The translations under genes were made by a program, and so were the position numbers. This document shows, in pieces, positions 16,733 to 26,667 of a stretch of DNA of 64,000 nt (position 1 is its first letter; every line of letters begins with the position of its first letter). The DNA lies in assembly GCA_016713865.1 (NCBI GenBank), contig JADJOG010000047.1, positions 1 through 64,000 on the forward strand, written 5' to 3'. Source of the stretch: Flavobacteriales bacterium. Lineage in GTDB: Bacteria; Bacteroidota; Bacteroidia; Flavobacteriales_F; PHOS-HE28. Under the pieces are notes generated by a model. That model ran no database searches. It was not told the origin of the DNA and worked only from the letters and a program-made list of their open reading frames with translations.

Positions 16733-19543
16733 TCAGAAGCGCGCACCGATGCCCACCGTGAAGTAGGCGCCGCGACGGAAGCTCATGATCTGCTCGTCCT
16801 GCTTGCCGATGCGGCCATCGTCGTTGCTGTCCTGCAGCAGCAGCACGCGCTGGTTCAGGATGTCCTGCGCGGCCAGCTTCACCTCGAAGCGCTTGCCGAA
16901 GCCCTTGGTCACGGCCAGGTCGATCACGTTGCGCGGCATCTCGTAGATGTCGGGCGTGCCATAGGTGCCAACGGCGAAGAGGCGTGGGCCGATCACATTG
17001 TAGAGGATGCTGCCCTGCAACTGGCGCTCGCGGTCCTGGTAGTAGATGCCTGCGTTCACGATGTAGGGGCTCTGGCCCATGAGCGGGCGCTGCTGCTTCT
17101 GGCCAGCGGCCTCGCTGCCGAGATCCACCTCGGTGTGGATGTAGGCGGCGTTCACCATCACGCCGATGCGGCTCATCACACCCTCGGTGAAGAGCTGGTT
17201 GAGCGAGCGGCGCGCCTCCACTTCGACACCGATGCTGGTGGCGCTGCGGGCATTGCCGAAGGTGAAGTTGCGCGTGCCGCCGCTGCCTGCGCCGGGCAGG
17301 AAGAACATCTCGATGGGGTTGGTGAACTGCTTGTAGAAGGCGCCCACGCTGATCAGCTCCGAGGTGCTCGGGTAGAACTCGTAGCGGAGGTCGGCGTTGC
17401 GCACGGTGGCCACCTTCAGGCTGTCGTTGCCGCGCAGCACGTTGTTGAAGCTGAAGTCGTAGAACGCGAAAGGCGCGAGCTCGCGGAACTCCGGACGGTT
17501 CACGGTCTCTGCATAACCCAAGCGGATCTGGGCGCGTTCGGTGATGGCGCGGCTGGCATTGATGGAGGGCAGGATGCTGAGCACCGGATTGTTCACCAGC
17601 ACGCGGCGTCCGCCGAAGGTGCGGCTCTGCAGCTCCTGCGTGTTGTGCTCGGCGCGCACGCCAGCGCTGATGTTGGTGGTGCTGGCGATGCTTATGGTAC
17701 CGCCCGCGTATGCCGCGAAGAGCTTGTTGGAAGCGGTATAGCGGTCGCTCGGGTTGGTGCCTTCTTCCAAGCGGAAGCCGGTGGTAGGATTGATGTTCTC
17801 CGCAGCGAAAACCTGATCGAGCGGCGCGAAGGCGAGGCTCTGGTCGTAGGTGATGAGGTTGCTGGCGCGGAAGCTCATCCAGCGCGCCTCGAACTCACGG
17901 TCCTTCAATTCCGTGTAGGCTCCCACGCGCACCTTCGCACTCAATGTCTCGCCTTCGATCTTGTGCTCGTAATCGAGGCGGCCGGTCTTCACCTGCTCAT
18001 TCATGTCGCTGAAGAAGCGGCCGGCATCGAGTGTGGTGGCGCCCGGCGGGATGATGGTCTGGAAGGGCGTGTTGGCGTCGGTGGTGTTGATGTCGCGCAC
18101 GGTGCGGATGCGACGGAAGTCAGGCTCCTTGCTCCAGGCGATGCCATAGCCCGCGGTCCATTCCAGTTTGCTCACATCGCTCTTCAGCTCGTGGCTGCCA
18201 TGCAGCTGGCCGCTGTAGATGGTGCGCTGCTGGTAACGGAAGGCGTAGTTCTTCACCTCGAACTGCTCCTCGAAGTTGCGGCCCGTGCGCAGCGTGGCCT
18301 GGTCGGTTCCTTGCTGCGTGAAGAGGTTGCGGAATTCGACTTTGCTGCGATTGCCCAACAGCAGGCTGAAGTTGCTCAAGGCGCTCACGCGCACCTGGCG
18401 GATATTCTCGTTGTCGCTGTAGTTGTAAATGCTGTCGCTGCGGCCGGCCACCGGATCGAACACGTTGTAGTTGTAGTTCTTGGCCGTGTAGCTCAGGCGC
18501 GTGTCGCTGTAGCTGATGCTGGTGACGTTGCCGCCGCGCACCTGCCCATCGCTTCTGCCCATGCGGCGTGCGAGCATGATGCTGAAGCGCTGATCAGGCG
18601 ATGCGCTGCTGCGCTCGCTGCTCCAGTTGTTCGATAGCGCGCGGCCTGCGGCTTGCAAACCTTGCGCGTTGAGGGTTCGCAGGTCGCCGGGAAAGGCAGC
18701 GGGCAGGTTGCGCAGGCCATTGTCGAATCCGAAGCGGTCGGTGCTGCTTCGCTGGCTGCTGAAGAAGTCGTTGAAGGTGGTGCCATTGCGGTACGATGCG
18801 CTGTAGTCGACACGCACGCTGTTGCTGTCCGGTACATTCACGGTGTAGAGCTTGATCACGCCTCCAGCGAATTCGCCGGGCAGTTCGGGCGCGCCGCTCT
18901 TGTAGATCATCACGCGGTCCAACGCGCCGCTGGGCAGCACATCGAAGCTGAAGGCGCGCTTATCGGGCTCGAGGCTCGGCGCGATCACATCGTTCAGCAT
19001 CACGGTGTTGTACCGGTCCGCAAGGCCACGGATCATCACGAAGCGGTCGCCCACCATGGTCACGCCGGGAATGCGCTTCACCACATCGCCTGCGGTGCGG
19101 TCCTGGCTCTTGCTGATCTGCTCGCGGCCCACGCCGTTCACCACCTGCTCGCTCTTGCGCGTCTCAAGCACCACGGCCGCTTCTGATTCGGTGCGTCTCG
19201 TGGTCACCACTTCCACGGCCTTCATCTCCACCACCGAGGCCTTCAGCTCGAAGTCGGCTCGGGAAGTCGTGCCTGCTTTCACCGAGATCGCGCGCTCAGC
19301 AGGTTCGTAGCCAACGAAGCTCACCAAGAGCATGTGCTCGCCAGCTTCCGCCGGGAAGGTGAAGCGGCCATCGAGATCCGTTGTGGCGCCGATGGTGGTG
19401 CCTTTGATCACCACGTTCACGAAGGGCAGGGGCTGTGCCTTGCCGGCTTCGATGGCGGTGATGGTGCCACTCACGGTGCCTTTCTGCGCGTGCAGCAGCA
19501 AAGCCATGGCAATGGCAAGGAAAGAGAACAGGTATCGGTACAT
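16733..19543 (-). CDS. TonB-dependent outer-membrane receptor with carboxypeptidase-like N-terminal domain
   Basis: The start at 19543 gives the signal peptide MYRYLFSFLAIAMALLLHAQ; a TTG 30 bases upstream is less likely. A CarboxypepD_reg-like beta-sandwich comes next (residues 20-110, GTVSGTITA to FVGYEPAER). The plug follows (about 140-260, with RIPGVTM, VMIRGLADRYN and GGVIKLYT), then a barrel ending in a terminal Phe (TVGIGARF). Length, about 936 residues, is normal. Such receptors import large or scarce ligands with TonB energy. The adjoining beta-helix lipoprotein is the likely co-factor. Confidence 0.9.
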   Translation of the reverse strand: MYRYLFSFLAIAMALLLHAQKGTVSGTITAIEAGKAQPLPFVNVVIKGTTIGATTDLDGRFTFPAEAGEHMLLVSFVGYEPAERAISVKAGTTSRADFELKASVVEMKAVEVVTTRRTESEAAVVLETRKSEQVVNGVGREQISKSQDRTAGDVVKRIPGVTMVGDRFVMIRGLADRYNTVMLNDVIAPSLEPDKRAFSFDVLPSGALDRVMIYKSGAPELPGEFAGGVIKLYTVNVPDSNSVRVDYSASYRNGTTFNDFFSSQRSSTDRFGFDNGLRNLPAAFPGDLRTLNAQGLQAAGRALSNNWSSERSSASPDQRFSIMLARRMGRSDGQVRGGNVTSISYSDTRLSYTAKNYNYNVFDPVAGRSDSIYNYSDNENIRQVRVSALSNFSLLLGNRSKVEFRNLFTQQGTDQATLRTGRNFEEQFEVKNYAFRYQQRTIYSGQLHGSHELKSDVSKLEWTAGYGIAWSKEPDFRRIRTVRDINTTDANTPFQTIIPPGATTLDAGRFFSDMNEQVKTGRLDYEHKIEGETLSAKVRVGAYTELKDREFEARWMSFRASNLITYDQSLAFAPLDQVFAAENINPTTGFRLEEGTNPSDRYTASNKLFAAYAGGTISIASTTNISAGVRAEHNTQELQSRTFGGRRVLVNNPVLSILPSINASRAITERAQIRLGYAETVNRPEFRELAPFAFYDFSFNNVLRGNDSLKVATVRNADLRYEFYPSTSELISVGAFYKQFTNPIEMFFLPGAGSGGTRNFTFGNARSATSIGVEVEARRSLNQLFTEGVMSRIGVMVNAAYIHTEVDLGSEAAGQKQQRPLMGQSPYIVNAGIYYQDRERQLQGSILYNVIGPRLFAVGTYGTPDIYEMPRNVIDLAVTKGFGKRFEVKLAAQDILNQRVLLLQDSNDDGRIGKQDEQIMSFRRGAYFTVGIGARF

Positions 19544-19678
19544 CGCATAAGCGAACGGATGATCAGCATCCAATCGCGGCGCAAAAGTCCCGGTGCCCTG
19601 TTACCTCCCTCTTCCGGCTTGGTTAAGGATCCGTTAGCTGGACGGCGGTCGGCTTAACCTGTGGTTTACGTTGCGGGT

Positions 19679-20787
19679 TCACGCATATGGCGTGTCGCCA
19701 TCGAACGGGGTAATGGTCCAGTTGCGCGGCTCGGCCAGGTAGGTGGCGCTGGCTCAACAGCTCCTTGGTACAGGACAGGGAAGGCCCGCGTGCGTCGCTT
19801 AAGCGTGAAGGCATGGATGTCTTTCTGCTCCAAGGTTCCGGGCACGTGGAATTCCAGCTCATCGCAACCCGAAGAGGCGAGCATGTGGATCAGCGTGCGC
19901 AGAAGGGTGCTGCGGTGCGATCCGGAGAGCGCGAGCAGGTCGCTCACTTTCCAGCGATTGAAGGACGCGTCGCGTGCGATGGTCTCGCGCAGGATCACGG
20001 CATAGGCCACGATGGGGCCGTCTGCATGCTCGCGCAGCACGAAGAAGCGCGTGGGCGTATTGCGCCGACTGGCACCATACGCCCATCGAATCGTGGCTGC
20101 ATCGCGCCAGGCCATCAGTCCTTTGGCGTTCGCTGCAGCCTCCGCCCAGAAGGTATCGTAATCGTCAGGGAAGGAGTCGAGCGTGAATTCGTTCACGATT
20201 GCTTTCGGCGCAGCACCAGCACCCATGCGCCAAAGTGGAAGGAGGTTCAGCAAGGCGGCCAACGGCTTCAGCGCTGCAGGCAAGGAGAGCGCGAGCAATT
20301 GGCCGAGCCGGAAGGGCACCACGTACACCTCATCGAGGCGCTTGAGCGGCGCATAGCTGCCGCCATAGTGCAGGTACATGAGTCCTGCCCTGGCACTCGC
20401 GGTGGTCACCAGTTTCAATGCGAGCGGGTTGGCCACGAAATAGCCATCGGCCAGCAGCTGCTTGTGCGCCCGGTATTCCTTCTTGATGCCCCACGCTGTA
20501 GCCACCGAGGCGAGTACGGGCTTGCCGTTCATGAGATATCTGCTGGGCACGTTGCCGAAGAAGCCCACCACCTTGTTGTGGTGCTCCATCAAATAACCGT
20601 AGCGCGCGGCCTCATCTGCTTCGAGCACGCAGGGGTTGCGCGACCATAAGGCATCGATCGCCGCTTCCATCGCTTGCGCATCGCGTGGGTCGGGCCAGTT
20701 GAGGCCGAGCTCCTTCATGAGCGCGCAGCACGCGGGCAGATCGCCAGCAGAGGCAGGCCGCACCACGAGTTCCTTGGCGTCGATCAT
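19679..20787 (-). CDS. GNAT-like acyltransferase (one frameshift near the C-terminus)
   Basis: The start at 20787 (MIDAKELVVRPASAGD) overlaps the stop of the deacetylase upstream by four bases, which indicates coupling. The N-terminal part looks like a GNAT acyl-CoA N-acyltransferase fold (VRPASAGDLPACCALM, later GFFGNVPSRYLMNGKPV). The frame as given runs to 19666, but near 19745 another frame takes over with YLAEPRNWTITPFDGDTPYA and a TGA at 19679, a much more protein-like ending. Together with the NodB-type deacetylase it probably modifies an exported polysaccharide or cell-wall sugar. The substrate is unknown. Confidence 0.7.
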
Positions 20788-21635
20788 CGGCTGAGGAAGT
20801 AGCGGAGCTGGAAATTCTCCCAGTCGGCCACCATATGATCGCGCGTGAGCATGAACACATCGCCGCCTGCGCGCATGGCGCCGCGATTCGATGCCGCGAA
20901 GCTGCTGTAGCCGAGCGCGCGTGCGATACCGGGCGCTACCGCGGGATCGAAATCGACCACGGGCTTTCCCCAAGGGCATGCGAAGTGGCGGCATGCTATG
21001 CCCAGCTTCTCCTCGATGGCCTCCTTCGAGCGCTTCAACTCATCGGTAATGGCATCCGCGCCCAGTTCAATCAAGTGGGCATGGTTCACGGTGTGCGAAC
21101 CGAAACTGACCCCGTGGCCCAGCATGCTCCGGCACTCGTCCCAATTGAGGAACTCCACCAGCTTGGGATCCTCGGGGTAGAAACGCAGCATGCGTTCGGC
21201 ATCCGAAGGGGTGCTGGCGTCGCGACCGATGTAGTCGGTTGGTAGGTAGATGATCACCGGCACGCCCAGCTCGGCGGTGATCGGCATCATGTGCTCCAAG
21301 CAGTTCCGGAACCCATCGTCGAAGGTGACGCTGAAGTAGCGGCCATCGATGGGCGATCCACCGGTAATCATTTCGATTGCGTCGTCCATCGGGATGAACT
21401 CGCCGATCGTGCGCATGTACTGCAATTGGCGCTCGAAGCCCTTGCGCTCATCGGCGAAGACGTGATGGTAGCACGGGAAGCGCACCCAGCTCTGGCCCTT
21501 GAAGCTGGCCTTGGCCGAGAGCCCCGCCACCGCTGCCTTGCGGACCAGGCCACGCATGCGCCCCAAGGGCGATTGACGCGCGCCGAATTCTCGGTAGGTG
21601 CGGACGATGGGGGCGCTTACGCGATTTGAGGACAT
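20784..21635 (-). CDS. Polysaccharide deacetylase family protein (NodB homology domain)
   Basis: The start at 21635 (MSSNRVSAPIVRTYREFG) is preferred to a long upstream frame that is antisense to the next gene. The 283 residues carry the carbohydrate esterase 4 motifs: VTFDDGF (motif 1, catalytic and metal-binding Asp pair) and FGSHTVNHAHL (motif 2, the two metal-binding His). No signal peptide is evident, so it may act in the cytoplasm or at the inner face of the membrane, as in some exopolysaccharide pathways. It overlaps the downstream acyltransferase by four bases. Confidence 0.87.
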   Translation of the reverse strand: MSSNRVSAPIVRTYREFGARQSPLGRMRGLVRKAAVAGLSAKASFKGQSWVRFPCYHHVFADERKGFERQLQYMRTIGEFIPMDDAIEMITGGSPIDGRYFSVTFDDGFRNCLEHMMPITAELGVPVIIYLPTDYIGRDASTPSDAERMLRFYPEDPKLVEFLNWDECRSMLGHGVSFGSHTVNHAHLIELGADAITDELKRSKEAIEEKLGIACRHFACPWGKPVVDFDPAVAPGIARALGYSSFAASNRGAMRAGGDVFMLTRDHMVADWENFQLRYFLSR

Positions 21636-21713
21636 TGGACTGCGAGGCCGGAAAAGTAGCTTGCAGCGGGAGCACAAGAAGGCGCGAACAGCGCGAGCCT
21701 TTCGGCTGTTCCT

Positions 21714-22934
21714 TTGGCCATGATCCGCTTCACCTGCTTCATTCCGGCCTTGCTCGTTGTTGCACGAGTAGGCGCGCAGCCGCAACTCGAGAATCCTTCC
21801 TTCGAGGCATGGGACAATGCGGGGCAGGCTACGCAGGAACCGCAGCAATGGAGTTCCTTGAAGACCAGCGATGGTGGTGTCTTCATCAATAGCCTGGTGC
21901 CGCAGCTCTGCTGGCGCAGCACCGATGCGCGCACCGGACAGTACAGCGTTAACCTGCGCACCGTGAATTCGACAGTGGGCGCCGCGAACGGATTGCTCAC
22001 CAATGGCCGCGTGCATGCGGAGCTGAATGTGGCCAACAGCTACATGTACACCGTGCAGGACAACGAGCAGTGGCGAACGGCCATGAGCAGCAGGCCCGAT
22101 AGCCTTGTTGGCTGGTTCAAGGCCACGCCGCAACCCGGCGATCGCGCTAACGTGGGCGCCCTGTTGCATGTGAATGAAGGCCGATTGCCGGCGTTCGGCA
22201 CCGAAGGCAATTACGTGGCGGGCGCGTCGTGGAAGGCCCCTTTCGGCAACGTGGGTGAATGGACGCGCTTCAGCACTCCGTTCCAGTACCTCAATGAGGT
22301 GGAGCCGCAATGGATCCTGCTCATCCTCACCGCAGGCGACAGCGCAGGCAGCCAGGTAGGCACCCAGGCGTGGTTCGAGGATCTCGCACTGATCTACAAC
22401 GTCCAGTGCGAGCCCAACGCGCAGAGCGTGGCGCCTGGAGAAGCGTTCGTCGTGGATTACAGCACAGGTGGTGTTCCCACCGGTCCTGTCTCATTCAGTG
22501 TGGAGCTCTCCGACGCAAATGGGGATTTCGGTGCGCCCGTTGTGATCGGCTCTGTCGTGAGCAACTCGTTAGCGGGGAGCATCCCTTGCGCGATTCCGGC
22601 AGGCACCTCGAGTGGCAACGGGTATGCGATCCGTGTTGTCGCCGATTCGCCGTTCTATGTGCCTGTCGGATGCAGCTTGGAAGTCGATCTGCAATCCGGG
22701 ATCATGGAGCGTGCGCAGCCATGGCTCATCGCGGACGATGCAGGCCGGTTCCTCATCGATGGACCTTTCGGCGGAGGCACCTACGCGCTGCACGATGCGC
22801 AAGGCCGGTTGTTGTCAGAGGGGCGATTGCAAACCGGTCGCAATACAATCTCAACGGATCATCGAGGCTTGATCACCGTGGTGCTGCGCCATACCGGAGC
22901 GCTGTACGTTGATCGGCTTTTGCTGCTGCGTTAG
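21714..22934 (+). CDS. Secreted PCMD-like carbohydrate-binding protein
   Basis: The protein has a signal peptide (MIRFTCFIPALLVVARVGAQ). A jelly-roll region (about residues 25-230) follows, starting QLENPSFEAWD and including GQYSVNLRT and WFEDLALIYN, as in PCMD and carbohydrate-binding families of Bacteroidota. The last 70 residues (FLIDGPFGGG to LLLLR) resemble a divergent T9SS type A sorting domain. It is divergently placed from the deacetylase, 78 bases apart. The ligand is not known. Confidence 0.7.
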   Translation: MAMIRFTCFIPALLVVARVGAQPQLENPSFEAWDNAGQATQEPQQWSSLKTSDGGVFINSLVPQLCWRSTDARTGQYSVNLRTVNSTVGAANGLLTNGRVHAELNVANSYMYTVQDNEQWRTAMSSRPDSLVGWFKATPQPGDRANVGALLHVNEGRLPAFGTEGNYVAGASWKAPFGNVGEWTRFSTPFQYLNEVEPQWILLILTAGDSAGSQVGTQAWFEDLALIYNVQCEPNAQSVAPGEAFVVDYSTGGVPTGPVSFSVELSDANGDFGAPVVIGSVVSNSLAGSIPCAIPAGTSSGNGYAIRVVADSPFYVPVGCSLEVDLQSGIMERAQPWLIADDAGRFLIDGPFGGGTYALHDAQGRLLSEGRLQTGRNTISTDHRGLITVVLRHTGALYVDRLLLLR

Positions 22935-23019
22935 AAGCCATCTCGAAACAATCCTTCGGGCTGCGCCAAGTCCTTTCCCGGCCGTCCATCGTTGCTCAAC
23001 CCTTACAGAGCGTCCAGCC

Positions 23020-23100
23020 ACGCGCGTTGTCATTCCGGGCTCGACCCGGAGTCGCGTCGCTGCCTGCGGCAGGCAGGTCGGCTGGCCGGGAAACTCTTCC
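23020..23100. repeat. Palindrome-rich intergenic element
   Basis: The 175 bases between the secreted protein and the LOG gene hold two nested palindromes: a GGGCTCGACCC-type core around 23037-23048 and a CTGCC/GGCAG hairpin at 23060-23076. The first resembles the insert found inside trhO near 29184. It looks like a dispersed palindromic repeat rather than a terminator, as no T run follows. Confidence 0.5.
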
Positions 23101-23109
23101 GGCTCGCTA

Positions 23110-23872
23110 CTAAAAAACTAATTTGAGATGGCTGGCCTTGCCTTGCTTCCCGATCACGCGGTCCTCGAGGAACCACCATTTCGGAGCGTCCTTCCGCTTG
23201 CGCGCCTCTTGCCACATGCTTACCAATCGATCCTGCAGCAAGGTGGTAGCCTCATCGATGCTGTCCGCCACGAACACGAAGCGGAGCTCCTCTTTGCCGA
23301 TGGTCCCCTCGGCCACCAGAGCCGTGCCAGCAATGGCCGCCAATACTCCTTGCCGTAGAGCAGGATGGGGAAGTCCTTCACCTTGCCGGTTTGGATCAGC
23401 GTGATGGTCTCGAAGAGCTCATCAACCGTTCCCGCGCCGCCGGGCATCACCACGAAGCAGATGCTGTATTTCACCAGCAGCACCTTGCGCACGAAGAAGC
23501 GATTGAAGGTGAGGCTCACGTCGAGGTACGGATTGGGCTGCTGCTCATGGGGCAGCACGATGTTGCAGCCCACGCTGCGCGCGCCCGCATCGCGCGCGCC
23601 GCGATTCGCCGCTTCCATGATGCCAGGGCCTCCGCCGGTCATGGTGAATCCCACGCGGCCCACGCGTGCCGCAAGCTCACGGGCGGCCACGTAGTACGGG
23701 TGATCCTCTTGGAAGCGCGCGCTGCCGAAGAAGGTGGCAAGGGCGTATGGAGCTTGCGGAATCCGTAGATGAACTCGCGCGCGATCTGGATCACCGAGCG
23801 CAGCTCCTGCCAGCGGTTGCGCGGGCCTGAGAGGAAGCTCAGGTCGATGGGCTTGGTGGCACGGTTCGGCAT
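23110..23872 (-). CDS. LOG-family protein (nucleoside 5'-monophosphate phosphoribohydrolase) (two frameshifts)
   Basis: LOG proteins, often called lysine decarboxylase-like, hydrolyse nucleoside monophosphates and can make free cytokinins. Three overlapping frames assemble one protein: MPNRATKPIDLSFLSGPRNR (start at 23872), then FFGSARFQEDHPYY and TMTGGGPGIMEAANRG, and then MPGGAGTVDE, the signature P-G-G-x-G-T-x-x-E. The end is KEELRFVFVADSIDEA. Breaks lie near 23745 and 23340. The length, about 254 residues, fits the long LOG group. Confidence 0.82.
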
Positions 23873-24034
23873 GCGCGCGAAACTACCTGCGCGCATCGCA
23901 CGCCGCGATGAGGATCAATGTGGTTCTTCCGAACGATCGCGCGATGGCGAGTTGACCTTGGCTGTTCATTGCAACGCGCATGAGCCCGACCGCTGCTCAA
24001 GCAGCACATCGCTCAAATCAGTACGAGTAATTGA

Positions 24035-25933
24035 TCAGCGCAGCACCACCACGTGCCCCACCAGCTCGCGCCTAACCTGCTCGTAAACGGTGATCGGCCT
24101 CAGGCGCAAGCGCCACACATAAACGCCATCAACCTGCGCATCGCCGCCACCATCCCACGCCAGCTCCGCATCGCTGCTCTCCCAGATCAACTGGCCCCAT
24201 CGGTTGAATATCTGCAAGAGGTATTCATCGAAGGGGCAATCGAAGCGTGGACGGAAACCATCGTTGCGGCCATCGTTATTCGTGGTGATCGCGTTCGGCA
24301 CGAACACCGGGCAATCGCACTGATCGAGACGAACCACAACGCTATCGCTCGCTGAGCCGCACGCGTTCGAGACCGTGACGCCATAGATGCCGGCTTCGGT
24401 CACGGTGTATTCCGGCAGCGTGTCGCCGGTGTTCCATGCATAGCGGTAGTTCGGCCCGCGCGCGTCGAGTTCGCGTGTGAGGCCTTTGCACAAGAGGAAG
24501 TCCGGACCCAAGTACACGATCGGCAGCGCGATGGATGCGATGCGGATGCTGTCGCGCATGCTGCAGCCGAGCTCCGTTACCTGCACCCAATGCAAAGACC
24601 CTGGCTCCAGCGTGTTCTGCGGCCATGTGGTGCCATCGCTCCAGAGGTAGCTGCCGCCGGCGCGCTCCACATCGCGCACCAAAACTGCATCGGCACAGAT
24701 GGCGGTGTCGGCGCCGAGGTTCACGATCGGCAAGGGGTTGTATGCGAAGCTCACGGCATCGGTAGCGGTGCACCCAGCTACATCAACCGTAACGGAATAA
24801 TCGCCTGCCGTGCCGACGGTGATGCTCGGAGCGCTTGCTCCCGTATTCCACGCGTAGGTCGCGTTGGGGAAGAAGGCGTTGAGCACGGAGGTTTCGCCCT
24901 CACACAACACCTGGTTCGGTCCTAGATCCACTTGCGGCTGCACCGTGAAGGTCACCAGCACGCTATCGCGGCCCGTGCAGCCATTCTGTGTCACATCAAC
25001 CCAGCAGATGCCGCTCGTGGTCGGAGCGATGCTGCTCGTGGTGCTGCCGTTGTGCCAGAGGAAGGCATCGGCGCCCGGCCATGCGGCGGTGAGCTGCACC
25101 GGCGATCCGGCGCAGGCCACCACATCGGTCCCGAGGTCGGGCTCCGGGAAGTCCTGGTAGGCCACGGTGATCTGGTCGGTGTAGGTGCAGAAGGGCGCGA
25201 AGGAGATATCGTCCAAGGCGAAGTCGTTGCCGGAGACCGATGTGTTCTGGTTGGTGATGCAGATGTTCGCGCTGGTGCTGGCGCCGCTGTTCCAGATGGT
25301 GTAGAAGTTCACCCATTGCCCCGTTGCCGCAGGCGCCAGCAGCGGATTGCCCACCGGTGCGCCGTTCACCGTGAACAGCAGTTGCGCGGGCGATTGCGTG
25401 ACCGCCGACGACAGCCATGCGGAGAAGGCGTAATTGGTGTTCGGCGCAACAGCAACGGTTTGGCACCACACCGCTTGGCCGGGTACCGATGCGCCATTCA
25501 CCACCAGCATGGCGCCATTGCCCGTGGTGTGATCGCCATACGAAGCGAAGTTGTTGTGTACTGCCGACGGGCTGTTGGCAACGGCATAGGTGCCCTCGAA
25601 CGAGAGCAGGCCATAGGTGCCGCCGGTGCCTTGCGTATAGGTGCTTGTGAATCCCGTGTTGCCCGCGCTGAAGTTCCCGTTCGCCACCAGATCGCCCGAT
25701 GTGCCGAATGCCGTTACCGTGCATTGGTAGGTGCCCGGCGCTGTTACCAGGTAGCTTGGGCTGGTGCTGCCGTTCTGCCACAAATAGCTCTGATAGCCGG
25801 CACCCGCATTCAGTTGCAAGGTGGCGCCTTCGCACAGGGTCACATCCGGCCCCAAGTCGATGCCGCCCGTGCATTGGGCATGCGATCCTGTTGGGCTGAG
25901 GCAAAGAATGAATGCGGCGAGGGCGAAGCGCAT
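24035..25933 (-). CDS. Large secreted protein with repeated Ig-like modules and gliding-motility C-terminal domain
   Basis: The start at 25933 gives a signal peptide ending GSHAQ. The mature protein has five short beta modules, each starting with a L-G-x-D-x-x-x-C-x-G-like motif and ending T-V or T-G-C. A jelly-roll insert sits after the first module (LVANGNFSAGNTGF). The C-terminus (CPVFVPNAITTNNDGRNDGF, then IFNRWGQLIWE and GVYVWRLRLR) is the type B T9SS domain also called gliding-motility-associated. Such proteins are surface adhesins or filaments. The frame is intact over 632 residues. Confidence 0.88.
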   Translation of the reverse strand: MRFALAAFILCLSPTGSHAQCTGGIDLGPDVTLCEGATLQLNAGAGYQSYLWQNGSTSPSYLVTAPGTYQCTVTAFGTSGDLVANGNFSAGNTGFTSTYTQGTGGTYGLLSFEGTYAVANSPSAVHNNFASYGDHTTGNGAMLVVNGASVPGQAVWCQTVAVAPNTNYAFSAWLSSAVTQSPAQLLFTVNGAPVGNPLLAPAATGQWVNFYTIWNSGASTSANICITNQNTSVSGNDFALDDISFAPFCTYTDQITVAYQDFPEPDLGTDVVACAGSPVQLTAAWPGADAFLWHNGSTTSSIAPTTSGICWVDVTQNGCTGRDSVLVTFTVQPQVDLGPNQVLCEGETSVLNAFFPNATYAWNTGASAPSITVGTAGDYSVTVDVAGCTATDAVSFAYNPLPIVNLGADTAICADAVLVRDVERAGGSYLWSDGTTWPQNTLEPGSLHWVQVTELGCSMRDSIRIASIALPIVYLGPDFLLCKGLTRELDARGPNYRYAWNTGDTLPEYTVTEAGIYGVTVSNACGSASDSVVVRLDQCDCPVFVPNAITTNNDGRNDGFRPRFDCPFDEYLLQIFNRWGQLIWESSDAELAWDGGGDAQVDGVYVWRLRLRPITVYEQVRRELVGHVVVLR

Positions 25934-26134
25934 GGCAACAGGCCCCGAAGATCGGCGGAATGACGCTGGCTTACAGGGATTCAGCACGTGGCAACGAAGC
26001 GGGCGCATGTTCAGCGGCAATGACGGCGGCGCGCTCGCGTTCGTGGCCTTGATCGTTAAGCCAATATGAAGTTTTGACCGCGATGATCGACAGCAGCGGT
26101 TGGAATGGTGAAAGCGGGTCATCTTCACCACGCG

Positions 26135-26512
26135 ATGGCGCTCACCACCCACACGAATCAGCAGTTGCGCGATAGCGGCCCGGTCGCTGCGCAGCATCTT
26201 CTGGCATCGGGCCAGCTGGAAGTGGTTCGTATCCTGAAGGCTTCTTTAAGCAAGGGCGACACGCTCGAATTCTCCGGTGTTCCCTCCAAGCATGGATCAA
26301 CCGCGCGCGGCGTGCGCGTGCGTTTCACGCCCGACTTCCTGAAAGCACCGCCGCGCTTCGATGCCGCCACGGGCATCATCGAGCTCTTCTACCCGCATCG
26401 CGACCACCCCGAGGTGCGCGCGCTGCTGAACGGCAAGGGCAATCGCTTCTGCTACTTCTGGCGCTCCGAGCGCAGCGGGCACACGCATGCGTGGCTGTTG
26501 AGCTCGCAGTAG
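26135..26512 (+). CDS. Small hypothetical protein
   Basis: From the ATG at 26135 the 125-residue product reads as a compact soluble protein (VRILKASLSKGDTLEFSG, VRFTPDFLKAPP, IIELFYPHRDHPEV, FCYFWRSERSG) with no signal or membrane segment. An upstream ATG at 26105 would add ten residues. Codon use matches neighbouring genes and the antisense frame is less convincing. No family recognised. It is divergent from the adhesin-like gene at 24035. Confidence 0.6.
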   Translation: MALTTHTNQQLRDSGPVAAQHLLASGQLEVVRILKASLSKGDTLEFSGVPSKHGSTARGVRVRFTPDFLKAPPRFDAATGIIELFYPHRDHPEVRALLNGKGNRFCYFWRSERSGHTHAWLLSSQ

Positions 26513-26667
26513 AGGGGGGCTGATGGCATAGTGGCTTGTAGCTCTTGTTGAATTTCGGAATTGTCCAATCTTGGAAGGGCGGGCAGCGCGGGTTTGCCCG
26601 TGGTTGCGCGGTGCATGACGAGTCTGGGGGCTTTCTGCTGCTATCCCACACGCGAAAACCGCACAGG

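Noticed and set aside
16655..18637. 660-codon plus-strand ORF
   Set aside because: It is antisense to the TonB receptor, His/Ala/Val/Gly-rich as expected from the complement of G+C-rich coding DNA, and has no domain.
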